Shown: positions 16,328-23,847 of the stretch, piece after piece
Layout of the letters: each line of letters starts with the position of its first letter
How positions within the stretch are numbered: the stretch's first letter is position 1
From: Actinomycetes bacterium
GTDB lineage: Bacteria; Actinomycetota; Acidimicrobiia; Acidimicrobiales; Ilumatobacteraceae
Assembly (NCBI GenBank): GCA_025360105.1
Contig: JANYCT010000025.1
Span: 1 to 45,169 of the forward strand
Reading direction: 5' to 3'
Length of the DNA stretch: 45,169 bases
Made by a program: the position numbers and the translations under genes
The notes under the pieces: model-generated
The model's database searches: none
What the model was told of the DNA's origin: nothing
Seen by the model: only the letters and a program-made list of their open reading frames with translations

Positions 16328-18362
16328 CACCACGGTTCCCGCACCACCGCCCAGCCCCAGGCAGGCGGTGGTCGACGTCTACCATGGCGTTTCGGTACAC
16401 GACCCGTACCGTTGGTTGGAAGACGTTGAGTCGCAGACCACCGCACAGTGGGTGGCACTGCAAAACGAACGCACCCGTCAGGCGCTCGATGCCCGGCCCG
16501 ATCGTGGCCTGTGGCACGAGCGCCTTGTCGCGCTCATGGGCCAACCAGTGGTGCTGTCTGCGAAGGTCCGCGGTAACCGGCTCTTCGTGGTGGAGCGCGG
16601 CGCCGGTGCCGAGCAGTATTCGCTCGTGCTGCGCTCGGCCACACTGCGAGATGTCGAGCCGCGCGTGCTCGTAGATCCAGCCAGGGGGACGATCGATGCT
16701 GCCACGGCCCTCGACTGGTTCGAACCGTCGAGCGATGGTCGGCTGGTGGCCTATGGAACGAGTGATGCCGGCAGCGAACACAGCACGCTCGCGGTGCTGA
16801 ACGTCGACGCCGGAACGCACCTCGTCGACTCGATTCCCAATACCAGAGCAGCCTCGGTCGCGTGGTTGGCGGATTCGTCGGGTTTCTACTACACGGCTTA
16901 TCCGGCCGATGATCAGTACAACCGGCGAGTGCTGTTCCATCTGCTCGGCAGTGACCCTGCCGACGACGTGGTGATCTGGAGCGATGCCGCGGCGCCGCAA
17001 TCGTGGCCTGACGTGCAGATCTCCCCCGATGGTCGGTATGTGCTCGTCGTTGTCAGCGTCGGGTGGGCGCGCGTCGATGGCTTCCTCCTCGACCGTCACG
17101 CGGACTCGTGGGCAACTGTCGTTTCAGGCGTCGATGCCACGAACGGGTTCGCCTTCATGGGCGATCAACTGCTCATCGCCACAACGCTCGACGCGTCGCG
17201 GGGGCGGGTCAGTCTCGCTCCGCTGGCAACACCCGGCACGGATCACTGGCGCACTGTTGTGCCCGAGGGTGCCGGTGTGATCTCACACGCAGTGGCGTGC
17301 GCTGGGGAGATCTTGGTTGTGGTCACCGAACGTGCCATCGACCGACTCGAACGGTGGCGACCCGACGGCAGCTTCGTCGGTCCAGCTGCCGATTTCGGTG
17401 TCGTGTCCATCGCCGGCCTCGCCAACGACTCTGCCGCGACCGGAGCGTTCATCACCGTTGCCGGGTTCGGCGAGCCCGCGAGTCTCTACCGCTGCTGTGC
17501 TGTCGACGGCACCGTTCGTTGGGTGCCAGTCGGTCCGCCCGACTCCACGCTGCCCGAACTCGCGGTGCACAAGGTGTCGTATCCGTCACTCGACGGCACA
17601 TCGATCGGACTGTTCGTGATTCATCGTGCCGACGTGGTCCCGTCGTCCGACACGCCCACCATCCTCAATGGGTACGGCGGTTTCGCCATCTCCGAGACTC
17701 CGGTCTGGTCGCCCACGATTGCGGCGTGGTGTGCACAGGGTGGGCTCTATGCAATCGCGGGTCTACGCGGCGGACTGGAGGAGGGCGAGCCGTGGCATCA
17801 CGCCGGCAGGCGCGCCCTCAAGCAGAACGTGTTCGACGACTTCCACACCGCGGCCGACTGGCTCGTTGCCTCCGGACGAACGAGCCGCGATCGGCTCGCG
17901 ATTGCCGGTGGATCCAACGGTGGGCTCTTGGTCGGTGCTGCGCTCACGCAGCGCCCCGACCTCTGCCGAGCCGTGTGGTGTGCCGTGCCGTTGCTCGACA
18001 TGGTTCGCTTTCCACAGTTTCTGATCGCGCAATTGTGGACCGATGAGTACGGCGACCCCCAGGTGGCCGAGGAGTTCGGATGGCTCCACGCGTACTCGCC
18101 GTATCACCACGTGGCCGAGGGCGAGCGCTATCCGGCCGTGTTGCTCACCACCGCGGAGGCCGACACACGCGTCGATCCGCTGCACGCGCGCAAGATGGCC
18201 GCGATGTTGCAATGGGCGGCCTCTGATCAGAACGAGCGACCGATCTTGCTGACGCAGCAAGACCGTGCCGGCCACGGCGTGGGGAAACCGGCCAGCAAGC
18301 GCGCCGCCGAAGCCGCTGATGTGCTCGCCTTCTTCAGCTGGCAGCTCGGTGGGCCGTCGTGA
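16320..18362 (+). CDS. Prolyl oligopeptidase family S9A
   Basis: A 680-residue serine peptidase, full length for the family. The N terminus has the conserved DPYRWLED that starts the S9 propeller. A seven-bladed propeller fills about 70-420. The alpha/beta hydrolase domain has GGLEEGEPWH, the nucleophile elbow GGSNGG (S532), the acid in ADTRVDPLH and the histidine in AGHGVGKP (H652). No signal peptide is seen, so it is probably cytoplasmic and cleaves short peptides after proline. The GTG start overlaps the bL37-like stop. The next gene overlaps by 4 bases, so the three form an operon. Confidence 0.95.
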   Translation: MANTTVPAPPPSPRQAVVDVYHGVSVHDPYRWLEDVESQTTAQWVALQNERTRQALDARPDRGLWHERLVALMGQPVVLSAKVRGNRLFVVERGAGAEQYSLVLRSATLRDVEPRVLVDPARGTIDAATALDWFEPSSDGRLVAYGTSDAGSEHSTLAVLNVDAGTHLVDSIPNTRAASVAWLADSSGFYYTAYPADDQYNRRVLFHLLGSDPADDVVIWSDAAAPQSWPDVQISPDGRYVLVVVSVGWARVDGFLLDRHADSWATVVSGVDATNGFAFMGDQLLIATTLDASRGRVSLAPLATPGTDHWRTVVPEGAGVISHAVACAGEILVVVTERAIDRLERWRPDGSFVGPAADFGVVSIAGLANDSAATGAFITVAGFGEPASLYRCCAVDGTVRWVPVGPPDSTLPELAVHKVSYPSLDGTSIGLFVIHRADVVPSSDTPTILNGYGGFAISETPVWSPTIAAWCAQGGLYAIAGLRGGLEEGEPWHHAGRRALKQNVFDDFHTAADWLVASGRTSRDRLAIAGGSNGGLLVGAALTQRPDLCRAVWCAVPLLDMVRFPQFLIAQLWTDEYGDPQVAEEFGWLHAYSPYHHVAEGERYPAVLLTTAEADTRVDPLHARKMAAMLQWAASDQNERPILLTQQDRAGHGVGKPASKRAAEAADVLAFFSWQLGGPS

Positions 18363-18979
18363 CCACCGTTGTCGAGTTCGTTCTGGCTCTCGACCCGCAA
18401 CCGTGGCGAGCGGTCGGCTTCTACGTCGATGCGAATGACACGATGCAACTCGGCGGAATTCGCCTGCGGTTCATCGGCGCCGATGAGGGCGCGGGTATCT
18501 CGTCGTGGGTGTTGTGCGACGCGCCCGACTCCTCGACCATGCTGGTCGACGGATTGCGCACTGCCCACGGCGAGCCGCCTGATTCTGCTCGGTCGAACGT
18601 TCAGCCGAACAGCGTGACCGGTATTGATCATGTGGTCGTCTACACCCCCGATCTCGAACGAACCTGCGACGCAATCGCGGCTGCCACTGGTGCGCCGTTG
18701 AAGCGCATCCGCGAGGTCGGCCAACTCCGCCAGGGTTTCCATCGCCTTGGCGAACTGATTGTCGAAGTCGTCAACTTTCCCGGTGTGCCGGTAGAGCACG
18801 CCACATTCTGGGGTCTTGCGTTGAACGTACGCGACATCGATGCGCTGTTTGCCACACATGGTGAAGACGTGCTCACGACGCCCAAAGATGCCGTACAGCC
18901 GGGCCGACGAATCGCCTCGTTCCGCGACGCTGCGTCACTCGGTTTGCCAGTTGCCGTGATGACGACCGGCGCTCGTTGA
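18359..18979 (+). CDS. VOC (glyoxalase-like) family protein
   Basis: A 206-residue protein with two halves of a vicinal-oxygen-chelate fold. The second half is clearest: GIDHVVVYTPDLERTCDAIAAATG, then LGELIVEVVNFPG and FWGLALNVRDID. The usual second-sphere metal ligands are only partly evident, so it may not be an enzyme of the classic type. GTG start overlaps the peptidase stop by 4 bases (GTGA), so it is translationally coupled. Substrate unknown. Confidence 0.8.
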   Translation: MTTVVEFVLALDPQPWRAVGFYVDANDTMQLGGIRLRFIGADEGAGISSWVLCDAPDSSTMLVDGLRTAHGEPPDSARSNVQPNSVTGIDHVVVYTPDLERTCDAIAAATGAPLKRIREVGQLRQGFHRLGELIVEVVNFPGVPVEHATFWGLALNVRDIDALFATHGEDVLTTPKDAVQPGRRIASFRDAASLGLPVAVMTTGAR

Positions 18980-19004
18980 AGGGGCCGCGTAGACTCAACG
19001 CATC

Positions 19005-19682
19005 ATGCGACGCAACTACACGATCCTGCTGATCGCACTCGGGGGATTCGCACTGCTCGCACTTGGCGCACAACTCATCGGCCATAGCTCGTCGTCGATC
19101 AGCAGTGCTTCAGCCGTCAACCCTGCCGATGCGCCACGGTCCACGGCCGTCGGTGCCGTAACTGTGACGTCGCTAGCCGTCACCGACGTCGTGGAGCCCA
19201 TGATCACCGACCCAGTCGGAGCCGTCGCAGGTGCAGCAACGACATCGCCCAGCGTCGCCGCAAACGCCGGCTGCGCTCCGAGTGGGCATTCGGCGGTGGT
19301 CGACCGTGCCAACCAACGAACGTGGCTGTGCAACGACGGTCGGGTCACCGAAAAGTTTCCGATGACGAGCGCCAAATCGCAACCCGATCCGGGCGCTTAC
19401 AAGGTCTACGCGAAGGACTTGAACTCGTCGTCGATGCTCACCGGCAAGTACTCGACCATGACGCACTTCGTTGCCTTCACGAAAGGCAAGGTGACGGGGG
19501 CGCGCATTGCGTTCCACTCGATCCCGAAGTATTCGAATGGCGACTACGTTCAGCCTCTGGACTCGGTGGGTACACCTGCAAAACGCGGTGTAAGTTCGGG
19601 TTGTATCCGCGTGCTCTACGACGACTCGGTGAAGATTTGGGATTGGCTCGCAATCGGCGATCCGGTAACCGTGATTTCCTGA
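19005..19682 (+). CDS. L,D-transpeptidase (YkuD domain)
   Basis: A 225-residue cell-envelope enzyme forming 3-3 peptidoglycan cross-links or attaching proteins. Residues 5-27 form an uncleaved-looking signal anchor (ILLIALGGFALLALGAQL), then a Ser/Ala/Thr-rich spacer to about 85. The YkuD domain has VVDRANQRTWL at its start, H171 in IAFHSIP and the catalytic C200 in SSGCIRV, matching the H-x(n)-(S/T)-x-G-C-x-R pattern. The chain ends a few residues after, as in compact single-domain members. No peptidoglycan-binding domain is present. Confidence 0.9.
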   Translation: MRRNYTILLIALGGFALLALGAQLIGHSSSSISSASAVNPADAPRSTAVGAVTVTSLAVTDVVEPMITDPVGAVAGAATTSPSVAANAGCAPSGHSAVVDRANQRTWLCNDGRVTEKFPMTSAKSQPDPGAYKVYAKDLNSSSMLTGKYSTMTHFVAFTKGKVTGARIAFHSIPKYSNGDYVQPLDSVGTPAKRGVSSGCIRVLYDDSVKIWDWLAIGDPVTVIS

Positions 19683-19708
19683 CCCCAGGCCGACTAGACC
19701 GACCTTGT

Positions 19709-20650
19709 TCAGTTGTCGAGGTCGTCCTCGGCATGCAGGTAGATCTGACCCTCTGGGCAGTCTGCGCTGATGGGGCACCAACGGCACGACGCGCCCGGCG
19801 TTCGCTTCGCGGGTCGGCCCTCGAACTTGATCTCGATGAGCGCGTTGATGCCGTCGAGCGTGCGGCGCAGTGCCGAGCGCAGTAGACCCTCGGTGACGTC
19901 TTCGGTCACGGCCTGCGCTGCGTCGAGATAGAAGCTGGCCAGCAGGCGTGGCGGTACCTGTCGAGAGAGCGTCTCGACCACTGCGTAGAAGCGGAGATCC
20001 TCGCGATGACGTTGCACCTGACGTCCGCTCTTGAGGTCGACAATGAGCTTGCGACTCTCGCGTCCCACAGGCCTGCCGATGGTGAGATCGGACCGGCCGC
20101 GCAAGAGGATGAGTCCGTCAACGGGCCACTGCGTACTGGATTCGGTGACCGGGCGCGAGCGCGGGTCGAGCGGAGGGAAGCACTCCATGAACTTGGTGAC
20201 GAGGTCGCACGACTGCGCGCGTAGGTCGGCCTGATCGGCCGCGTCGAGCGTGTCGAGCCAGCCGCCGAGGCCACGCTCTTCGTTGATGAGCCGGCCGATG
20301 GCATCGTCGACGAGGTCTACCGGCACGGCATCGCCACGCCAGTTGATGAGCAGTTGGATGGCGCGGTGCGAAACCTGACCCTTTGCCCGAGCGGGTGTCC
20401 ACTCGAATTCGTCGGGAGCAAGGAAATGAGCCTCGCAATCGAACAGGCTTCCCAACGTGTGCTTGGTGATGAACATGGTGTTGCCGTTCAGCCGATCGGC
20501 GAAGTGGGCGAGGGCTTCGTTGGCTTCGTCGCGTAGGCCGGCCACGAACGCCTCGCTGAACACCAGTGGCTCGCCACTCCGGCGCAGCAGCGCGAGCGTG
20601 GATTCCTGCGACGGTGTCAGGGGTGGGTGTGCCTGGCCGGAGTCGCTCAC
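19709..20650 (-). CDS. RecB/Cas4/AddB-like PD-(D/E)XK nuclease with Fe-S cysteines
   Basis: A 313-residue protein. The nuclease core has H95, D188 (GRSDL), D205 and K207 (IVDLKSG), and a QxxxY-like helix HREDLRFYA (215-223). Four cysteines are placed as in Cas4 and AddB: C72 far upstream, then C289, C292 and C298 at the C terminus (CRWCPISADC), which in those families hold a 4Fe-4S cluster that pins the nuclease fold. It would cut single-stranded DNA ends. No cas genes and no helicase partner are nearby. The GTG at 20650 was preferred to the ATG at 20725, which would leave only 9 bases to the divergent gene. It faces the transpeptidase gene. Confidence 0.8.
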   Translation of the reverse strand: MSDSGQAHPPLTPSQESTLALLRRSGEPLVFSEAFVAGLRDEANEALAHFADRLNGNTMFITKHTLGSLFDCEAHFLAPDEFEWTPARAKGQVSHRAIQLLINWRGDAVPVDLVDDAIGRLINEERGLGGWLDTLDAADQADLRAQSCDLVTKFMECFPPLDPRSRPVTESSTQWPVDGLILLRGRSDLTIGRPVGRESRKLIVDLKSGRQVQRHREDLRFYAVVETLSRQVPPRLLASFYLDAAQAVTEDVTEGLLRSALRRTLDGINALIEIKFEGRPAKRTPGASCRWCPISADCPEGQIYLHAEDDLDN

Positions 20651-20734
20651 GATGGCGACACTATCGAGCACCTGTGACAGCGACGTTGTGCTCGCCCCGA
20701 AACCTCTCGCGCACCCCTGTGTCATCCTGCAGAC

Positions 20735-21055
20735 ATGCAGTCCGGCACTACCATCGAATTCGCTCAGGCGGCGCGGTCGCTCACGCGTGAGGCGCAGCGG
20801 CTCGGCCTCATCGGACCCAGCTATCGCTGCCCGCCGCGCATCGTCGGCGTCGATCGCTCGATCCGTCGCCATGTCTCGGGCGTGGTGGTGTCGGTGAAGC
20901 TGCGTGGTCGCCCATGGGCCGCAGTGCTCGCCGACATGATCGAAGGTGTGATCGCCGCGAACCAACTCACGTCGCCGCACGCCGATCGTCTGCGCGCCGA
21001 ACTCTGGCAGGTGTTGGGTTTCGATGTCACGCCGCTGCGCACGCGGGTGGCGTAG
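20735..21055 (+). CDS. Conserved actinobacterial small protein, function unknown
   Basis: A 106-residue protein. It has the segment SYRCPPRIVGVDRSIRR followed by GRPWAAVLADMIEGVIAANQL and a C-terminal LRAELWQVLGF, which I recognise as a small conserved hypothetical protein found widely in high-GC actinobacteria. No catalytic motif, membrane segment or signal peptide is seen; a helix-rich cytoplasmic protein is likely. It is divergent from the Fe-S nuclease gene across an 84-bp gap and convergent with the membrane protein gene. Confidence 0.75.
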   Translation: MQSGTTIEFAQAARSLTREAQRLGLIGPSYRCPPRIVGVDRSIRRHVSGVVVSVKLRGRPWAAVLADMIEGVIAANQLTSPHADRLRAELWQVLGFDVTPLRTRVA

Positions 21056-21075
21056 CTGTCGGTGGCCGCGCCTGG

Positions 21076-22131
21076 TCACGCCACCATCGCGCGAACCAGG
21101 TCGCCTTTCGATCGCCAGATGACGGCATCCACCATGTAGTGGTGCAGGTTCAGGAACACGAATAGGGTGGCCGAGAACACCAGTGGCCCACCACCGCTGG
21201 CGAATGCCCGATTGAGCGCCTGTGGCCCCCACGTGGTGAGCAGCAAGCCACCGCACGCCGCACCAGCGAAGACCTCGAGCCATCGCGTCAGATTCACCTC
21301 ACTGTGCTGGGCTCGGGCCACCGCTATTTCCGCCCGATGCGCGCATGTGAGGTACTGCATTGCGTGGAAGACGCCGATCAGTATTCCGAAGCTCGCGTAG
21401 CCCACCGGTATGCCGAGCCACAGGAATGCCGCGACATACGGCGCCAGCATCACGCTGGGAGGCCGTCCGCCGTTGCGTCGAGCCACCTGTATGAACACCA
21501 CGGCGAGCGGTAGTGCGCTGGCAAGGGCGACCACGCGGGTGACATCAAACACCCAGGGCGCAAAGATCTCGGCACCAACGCGATATCTCGCAAAACTGAA
21601 ACTGTGCCCGCGTGTCAGGATCCGGGCCACACTCATCAGCCACAGCGGATACACCCCATAACGCAGCACCCGAACCTCGTTCACCGTGAGCGAGATCTTT
21701 GCGTAGGTGGCGCCGAGTCGGGCGATGCCGTAGGCCTGCTTGATGTAGTGCCACATCGTGAGCAGGTACACCGACGTGATCAGCGCGCTCGTGAGTCCGT
21801 TTCTGGAATCCGATCCTGAGGCCAGAGCGACTGCGGTCGTGGTGGCCAGTATGACGATCAAGAACGCGGGGGCGATGAGGAGTGCGAGGGGTCGACTGCG
21901 CACCGTGTTGCGGGCGTCGGCATAGGCGAGGTGATACGAGATGCCAAAGTGCATTGCGCTCGCCGTGAGAGCGAACCAGTAGAACGGCCCACTCAGCCCA
22001 CGCACGGCGATGTTGCGTTGCTCGGCGACTCGGAGCACGACCCAAACGGCGACGGCAAACCAGCCGACCAGCCATCCATCGACGCGGCCCGAGACCAGCG
22101 TGCGCGGTCGGTCGAGCGTTGCCGTAGCCAT
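21076..22131 (-). CDS. Multipass membrane protein with conserved histidines
   Basis: A 351-residue integral membrane protein with about eight hydrophobic segments. Histidines recur at membrane edges: MHFGISYH, MWHYIKQAYG, FHAMQYL and LNLHHYMVDAVIWR near the C terminus. The H-H-Y-x-x-D-x-x-I-W motif and FHxxQYL suggest a metal-binding membrane enzyme, loosely like the Brp/Blh or other histidine-rich families, but I cannot place it. The following gene set gives no functional link. The start ATG at 22131 is followed by a short polar N tail. Confidence 0.65.
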   Translation of the reverse strand: MATATLDRPRTLVSGRVDGWLVGWFAVAVWVVLRVAEQRNIAVRGLSGPFYWFALTASAMHFGISYHLAYADARNTVRSRPLALLIAPAFLIVILATTTAVALASGSDSRNGLTSALITSVYLLTMWHYIKQAYGIARLGATYAKISLTVNEVRVLRYGVYPLWLMSVARILTRGHSFSFARYRVGAEIFAPWVFDVTRVVALASALPLAVVFIQVARRNGGRPPSVMLAPYVAAFLWLGIPVGYASFGILIGVFHAMQYLTCAHRAEIAVARAQHSEVNLTRWLEVFAGAACGGLLLTTWGPQALNRAFASGGGPLVFSATLFVFLNLHHYMVDAVIWRSKGDLVRAMVA

Positions 22132-22198
22132 CGTCGAGATACTACTTTAGGTGTGCTACTTTTTGAAGAACTCCTGCGAGCTGTGAAAGCGGTATGTG

Positions 22199-22717
22199 AT
22201 GAAGCGCCTCGGCCCCATTCTGGTCATCTTGTTCGGTGCAGTTCTCGCGTTCGGCGGTCTGTCCAGCAGTCCCGTCTCCGTGGGCGCAGGGCCGCCCACG
22301 TGCTCCCCCAATGTGAATCCGGGCGTCGTCATCGCGGTAGAGGCCACTCTTCCTCCCTGCGTCCCATGCAGCAACCTTCTGACCGGCCTCGGTGCGACTG
22401 TCGACTCAATTCCTTGTGATCCATGCCTGCGACCCGCCGGTGCCAACATTGTTGTCCAGCCGGATCCGTGCGTGCCTCCGTGCGATTCGATTCCTTTCTT
22501 TAACGGTACCCAGGTGCCATGTGAGACCACGACCACAATCGCCGCAACCACCACCGTTGCACCCACGACGACCGAGTTCAGTGGATCTGGGGCAAATCTT
22601 CCAGCCACCGGCTCCAGGGGTATCAGCGTCACCCTCGTGATAGGCGTTGCACTGATGACCCTGGGTGTCGTTTTGCTCCTGGTTCGCCGGCGCTCGCCAT
22701 CGGCACCGATCAGCTGA
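22199..22717 (+). CDS. Short cysteine-rich LPATG surface protein
   Basis: A 172-residue exported protein. A signal peptide spans 1-30 (LGPILVILFGAVLAFGG). The mature part is dominated by Pro-Cys pairs (PPCVPC, PCDPC, DPCVPPC), ten cysteines in all, then a Thr-rich spacer, LPATG, a hydrophobic segment and RRR. It should be attached to the cell wall by a sortase. The ATG at 22199 was taken; a GTG one codon upstream is equally possible. The PC-repeat part may bind metal or form disulfides. I do not recognise the family. Confidence 0.7.
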   Translation: MKRLGPILVILFGAVLAFGGLSSSPVSVGAGPPTCSPNVNPGVVIAVEATLPPCVPCSNLLTGLGATVDSIPCDPCLRPAGANIVVQPDPCVPPCDSIPFFNGTQVPCETTTTIAATTTVAPTTTEFSGSGANLPATGSRGISVTLVIGVALMTLGVVLLLVRRRSPSAPIS

Positions 22718-22773
22718 GCCCACACCCACAGCGCCTCCTGCGCTGCCAGTCGCCTAACCTGTGACCACACGTG

Positions 22774-22857
22774 GCCCGGGTGGCGGAATTGGCAGACGCG
22801 GGGGGCTTAAACCCCCCTCCTCGCAAGAGGGTGCGGGTTCGAACCCCGCCCCGGGCA
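22774..22857 (+). tRNA. tRNA-Leu(UAA)
   Basis: An 84-base class II cloverleaf. The acceptor arms GCCCGGG (22774-22780) and CCCGGGC (22850-22856) pair fully, discriminator A at 22857. The anticodon stem is GGGGG/CCCCC around loop CTTAAAC, giving anticodon TAA at 22808-22810. A long variable arm (CCTC GCAA GAGG) and a GGTTCGAA T loop follow. The 3' CCA is not fully encoded (CCG). It reads UUA, a rare codon here: one lies in the restriction endonuclease gene (9619) and one in the DUF4202 gene (32659). Confidence 0.96.
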
Positions 22858-22889
22858 CCGCTTCTGAGCAGGTTGTGGATGCGAACGGT

Positions 22890-23504
22890 TCAGCGCGTGT
22901 CGGTGAGCACCGGCAACAGCGCTGCGGCGACCTCGGCAGGGCGCTCCTCGTGTGAAAACAGGCCGGCGCCCGGAATCACGTCGAGATGGGCGTCGGCGAA
23001 GGTACCCACCATTTCCCTGGCCCACTTGAGTGGGAAGAACGGGTCCTGATCGCCCCAGACCATCTGGACCGGCACCTCGATGCGCCGATGGATCGCAGCA
23101 AGGTCGAGAACATGTTGTTTGTCGAAGCTGCGCAGTAGTTGTATCGCCGCGGCCTGGTGTTTGCGCGACGTGTTCAGTGGCTTCAAGAAGAACTCGTCGA
23201 ACTGGCCGTCGAGCAGCGACGAGTCCGCAAAAGCATCGCCGAGGACGAAGCCGTTGCGACGTAGACGCGGTCGACCTGCGACCCGGCTGGACCCGGCGCC
23301 GGGGAGGTCGATGATGTGACACGTGACGTGGTCGACCAGGTGGGGGAGGAGCGTGCGGAACGTCGCTCCGCTCACGGGCCAACCGTGGACGAAGAGCACG
23401 TCTGGCCCGCTGCCAGCGCTTCGGTAGGCGACCTCGCCTGCGCCCACGTCGAGGAACCGAGGGGGCTCCTGGCGGAACAGGTCGGATGCTTCCTGCGCGT
23501 TCAT
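22890..23504 (-). pseudogene. Alpha/beta hydrolase lacking the nucleophile segment
   Basis: A 204-residue relative of haloalkane-dehalogenase-like and epoxide-hydrolase-like enzymes, which are near 290 residues. The N part is normal: VLFVHGWPVSG oxyanion region and HIIDLPGAGSSRVAG. The next residues jump straight to a cap segment (RLRRNGFVLGDAF). The nucleophile elbow (G-x-S/D-x-G) and the strand and helix around it, about 80 residues, are missing without a frameshift. The acid (WGDQDPF) and the histidine (FSHEERP) remain. An in-frame deletion is the simplest reading, so the product is probably inactive or has another role. Two operator-like palindromes lie just upstream of its start. Confidence 0.7.
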
Positions 23505-23524
23505 TGGAACTCCTTGGCGATGGT

Positions 23525-23564
23525 TGTAGTGATCACTCCAAAACTAGCTGTAGCGATCACTACA
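23525..23564. promoter_or_regulatory. Paired TetR-type operator in front of the hydrolase gene
   Basis: Two near-identical 16-base palindromes, TGTAGTGATCACTCCA (23525-23540) and TGTAGCGATCACTACA (23549-23564), start 24 bases apart. Each is built from TGTAG-GATC-CTACA half sites. Two such sites about 20 bases upstream of the hydrolase start fit a repressor of the TetR class. No TetR gene is adjacent. The regulator may be elsewhere. Confidence 0.65.
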
Positions 23565-23847
23565 ATCAAGTCCTACTGTGCAGGCCGAGCGCAGAATTTG
23601 GCCGACGAAAAGTATCAAGACTTGACACTTTCCCTCGGCCAAACGGCTGGGGGTGGGACGCGTGGGTTGGAGTGTCGACTGGTGATGACACTCGTGGCCG
23701 AGATGTCAACAACCGCAGACGACTTCTCGGGGATACAACCTGTGTGGACCAACGGCCGCGCACGAGACAGGTGCTTCGATCTGAGATTCAGCGAACAGCT
23801 CACCTACCCTGTGAACGATCAGGTAGATCCGACCACAGGAGGTGCGT
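23565..23847. promoter_or_regulatory. Regulatory region upstream of the monooxygenase
   Basis: Together with the stretch from 23505 this makes a 343-bp gap between divergent genes. No credible coding frame is seen. It holds the 41-base palindrome at 23600-23640, a TTGACA (23622-23627) inside that palindrome that could serve as a -35 box although no good -10 follows, a 7-bp inverted repeat GAGTGTC/GACACTC (23670-23676 and 23687-23693), and the AGGAGG ribosome site at 23837-23842. Confidence 0.5.
23600..23640. promoter_or_regulatory. 41-base imperfect palindrome (operator or hairpin)
   Basis: The sequence is symmetrical about 23620: GGCCGA (23600-23605) with TCGGCC (23635-23640), and AAAGTATCAAG (23609-23619) with CTTGACACTTT (23621-23631) with one mismatch. 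The size and symmetry fit a dimeric or tetrameric regulator site, possibly for the monooxygenase gene. Confidence 0.6.

Noticed and set aside
21061-21085. GGTGGC/GCCACC hairpin as a terminator between the convergent genes
   Set aside because: The 13-base loop, short stem, lack of a T run and overlap with the coding end make it unlikely.
20651-21283. N-terminal extension of the Fe-S nuclease frame beyond 20650
   Set aside because: It would run through the divergent 106-residue conserved gene (20735-21055) and has no protein-like composition; the start was set at 20650.
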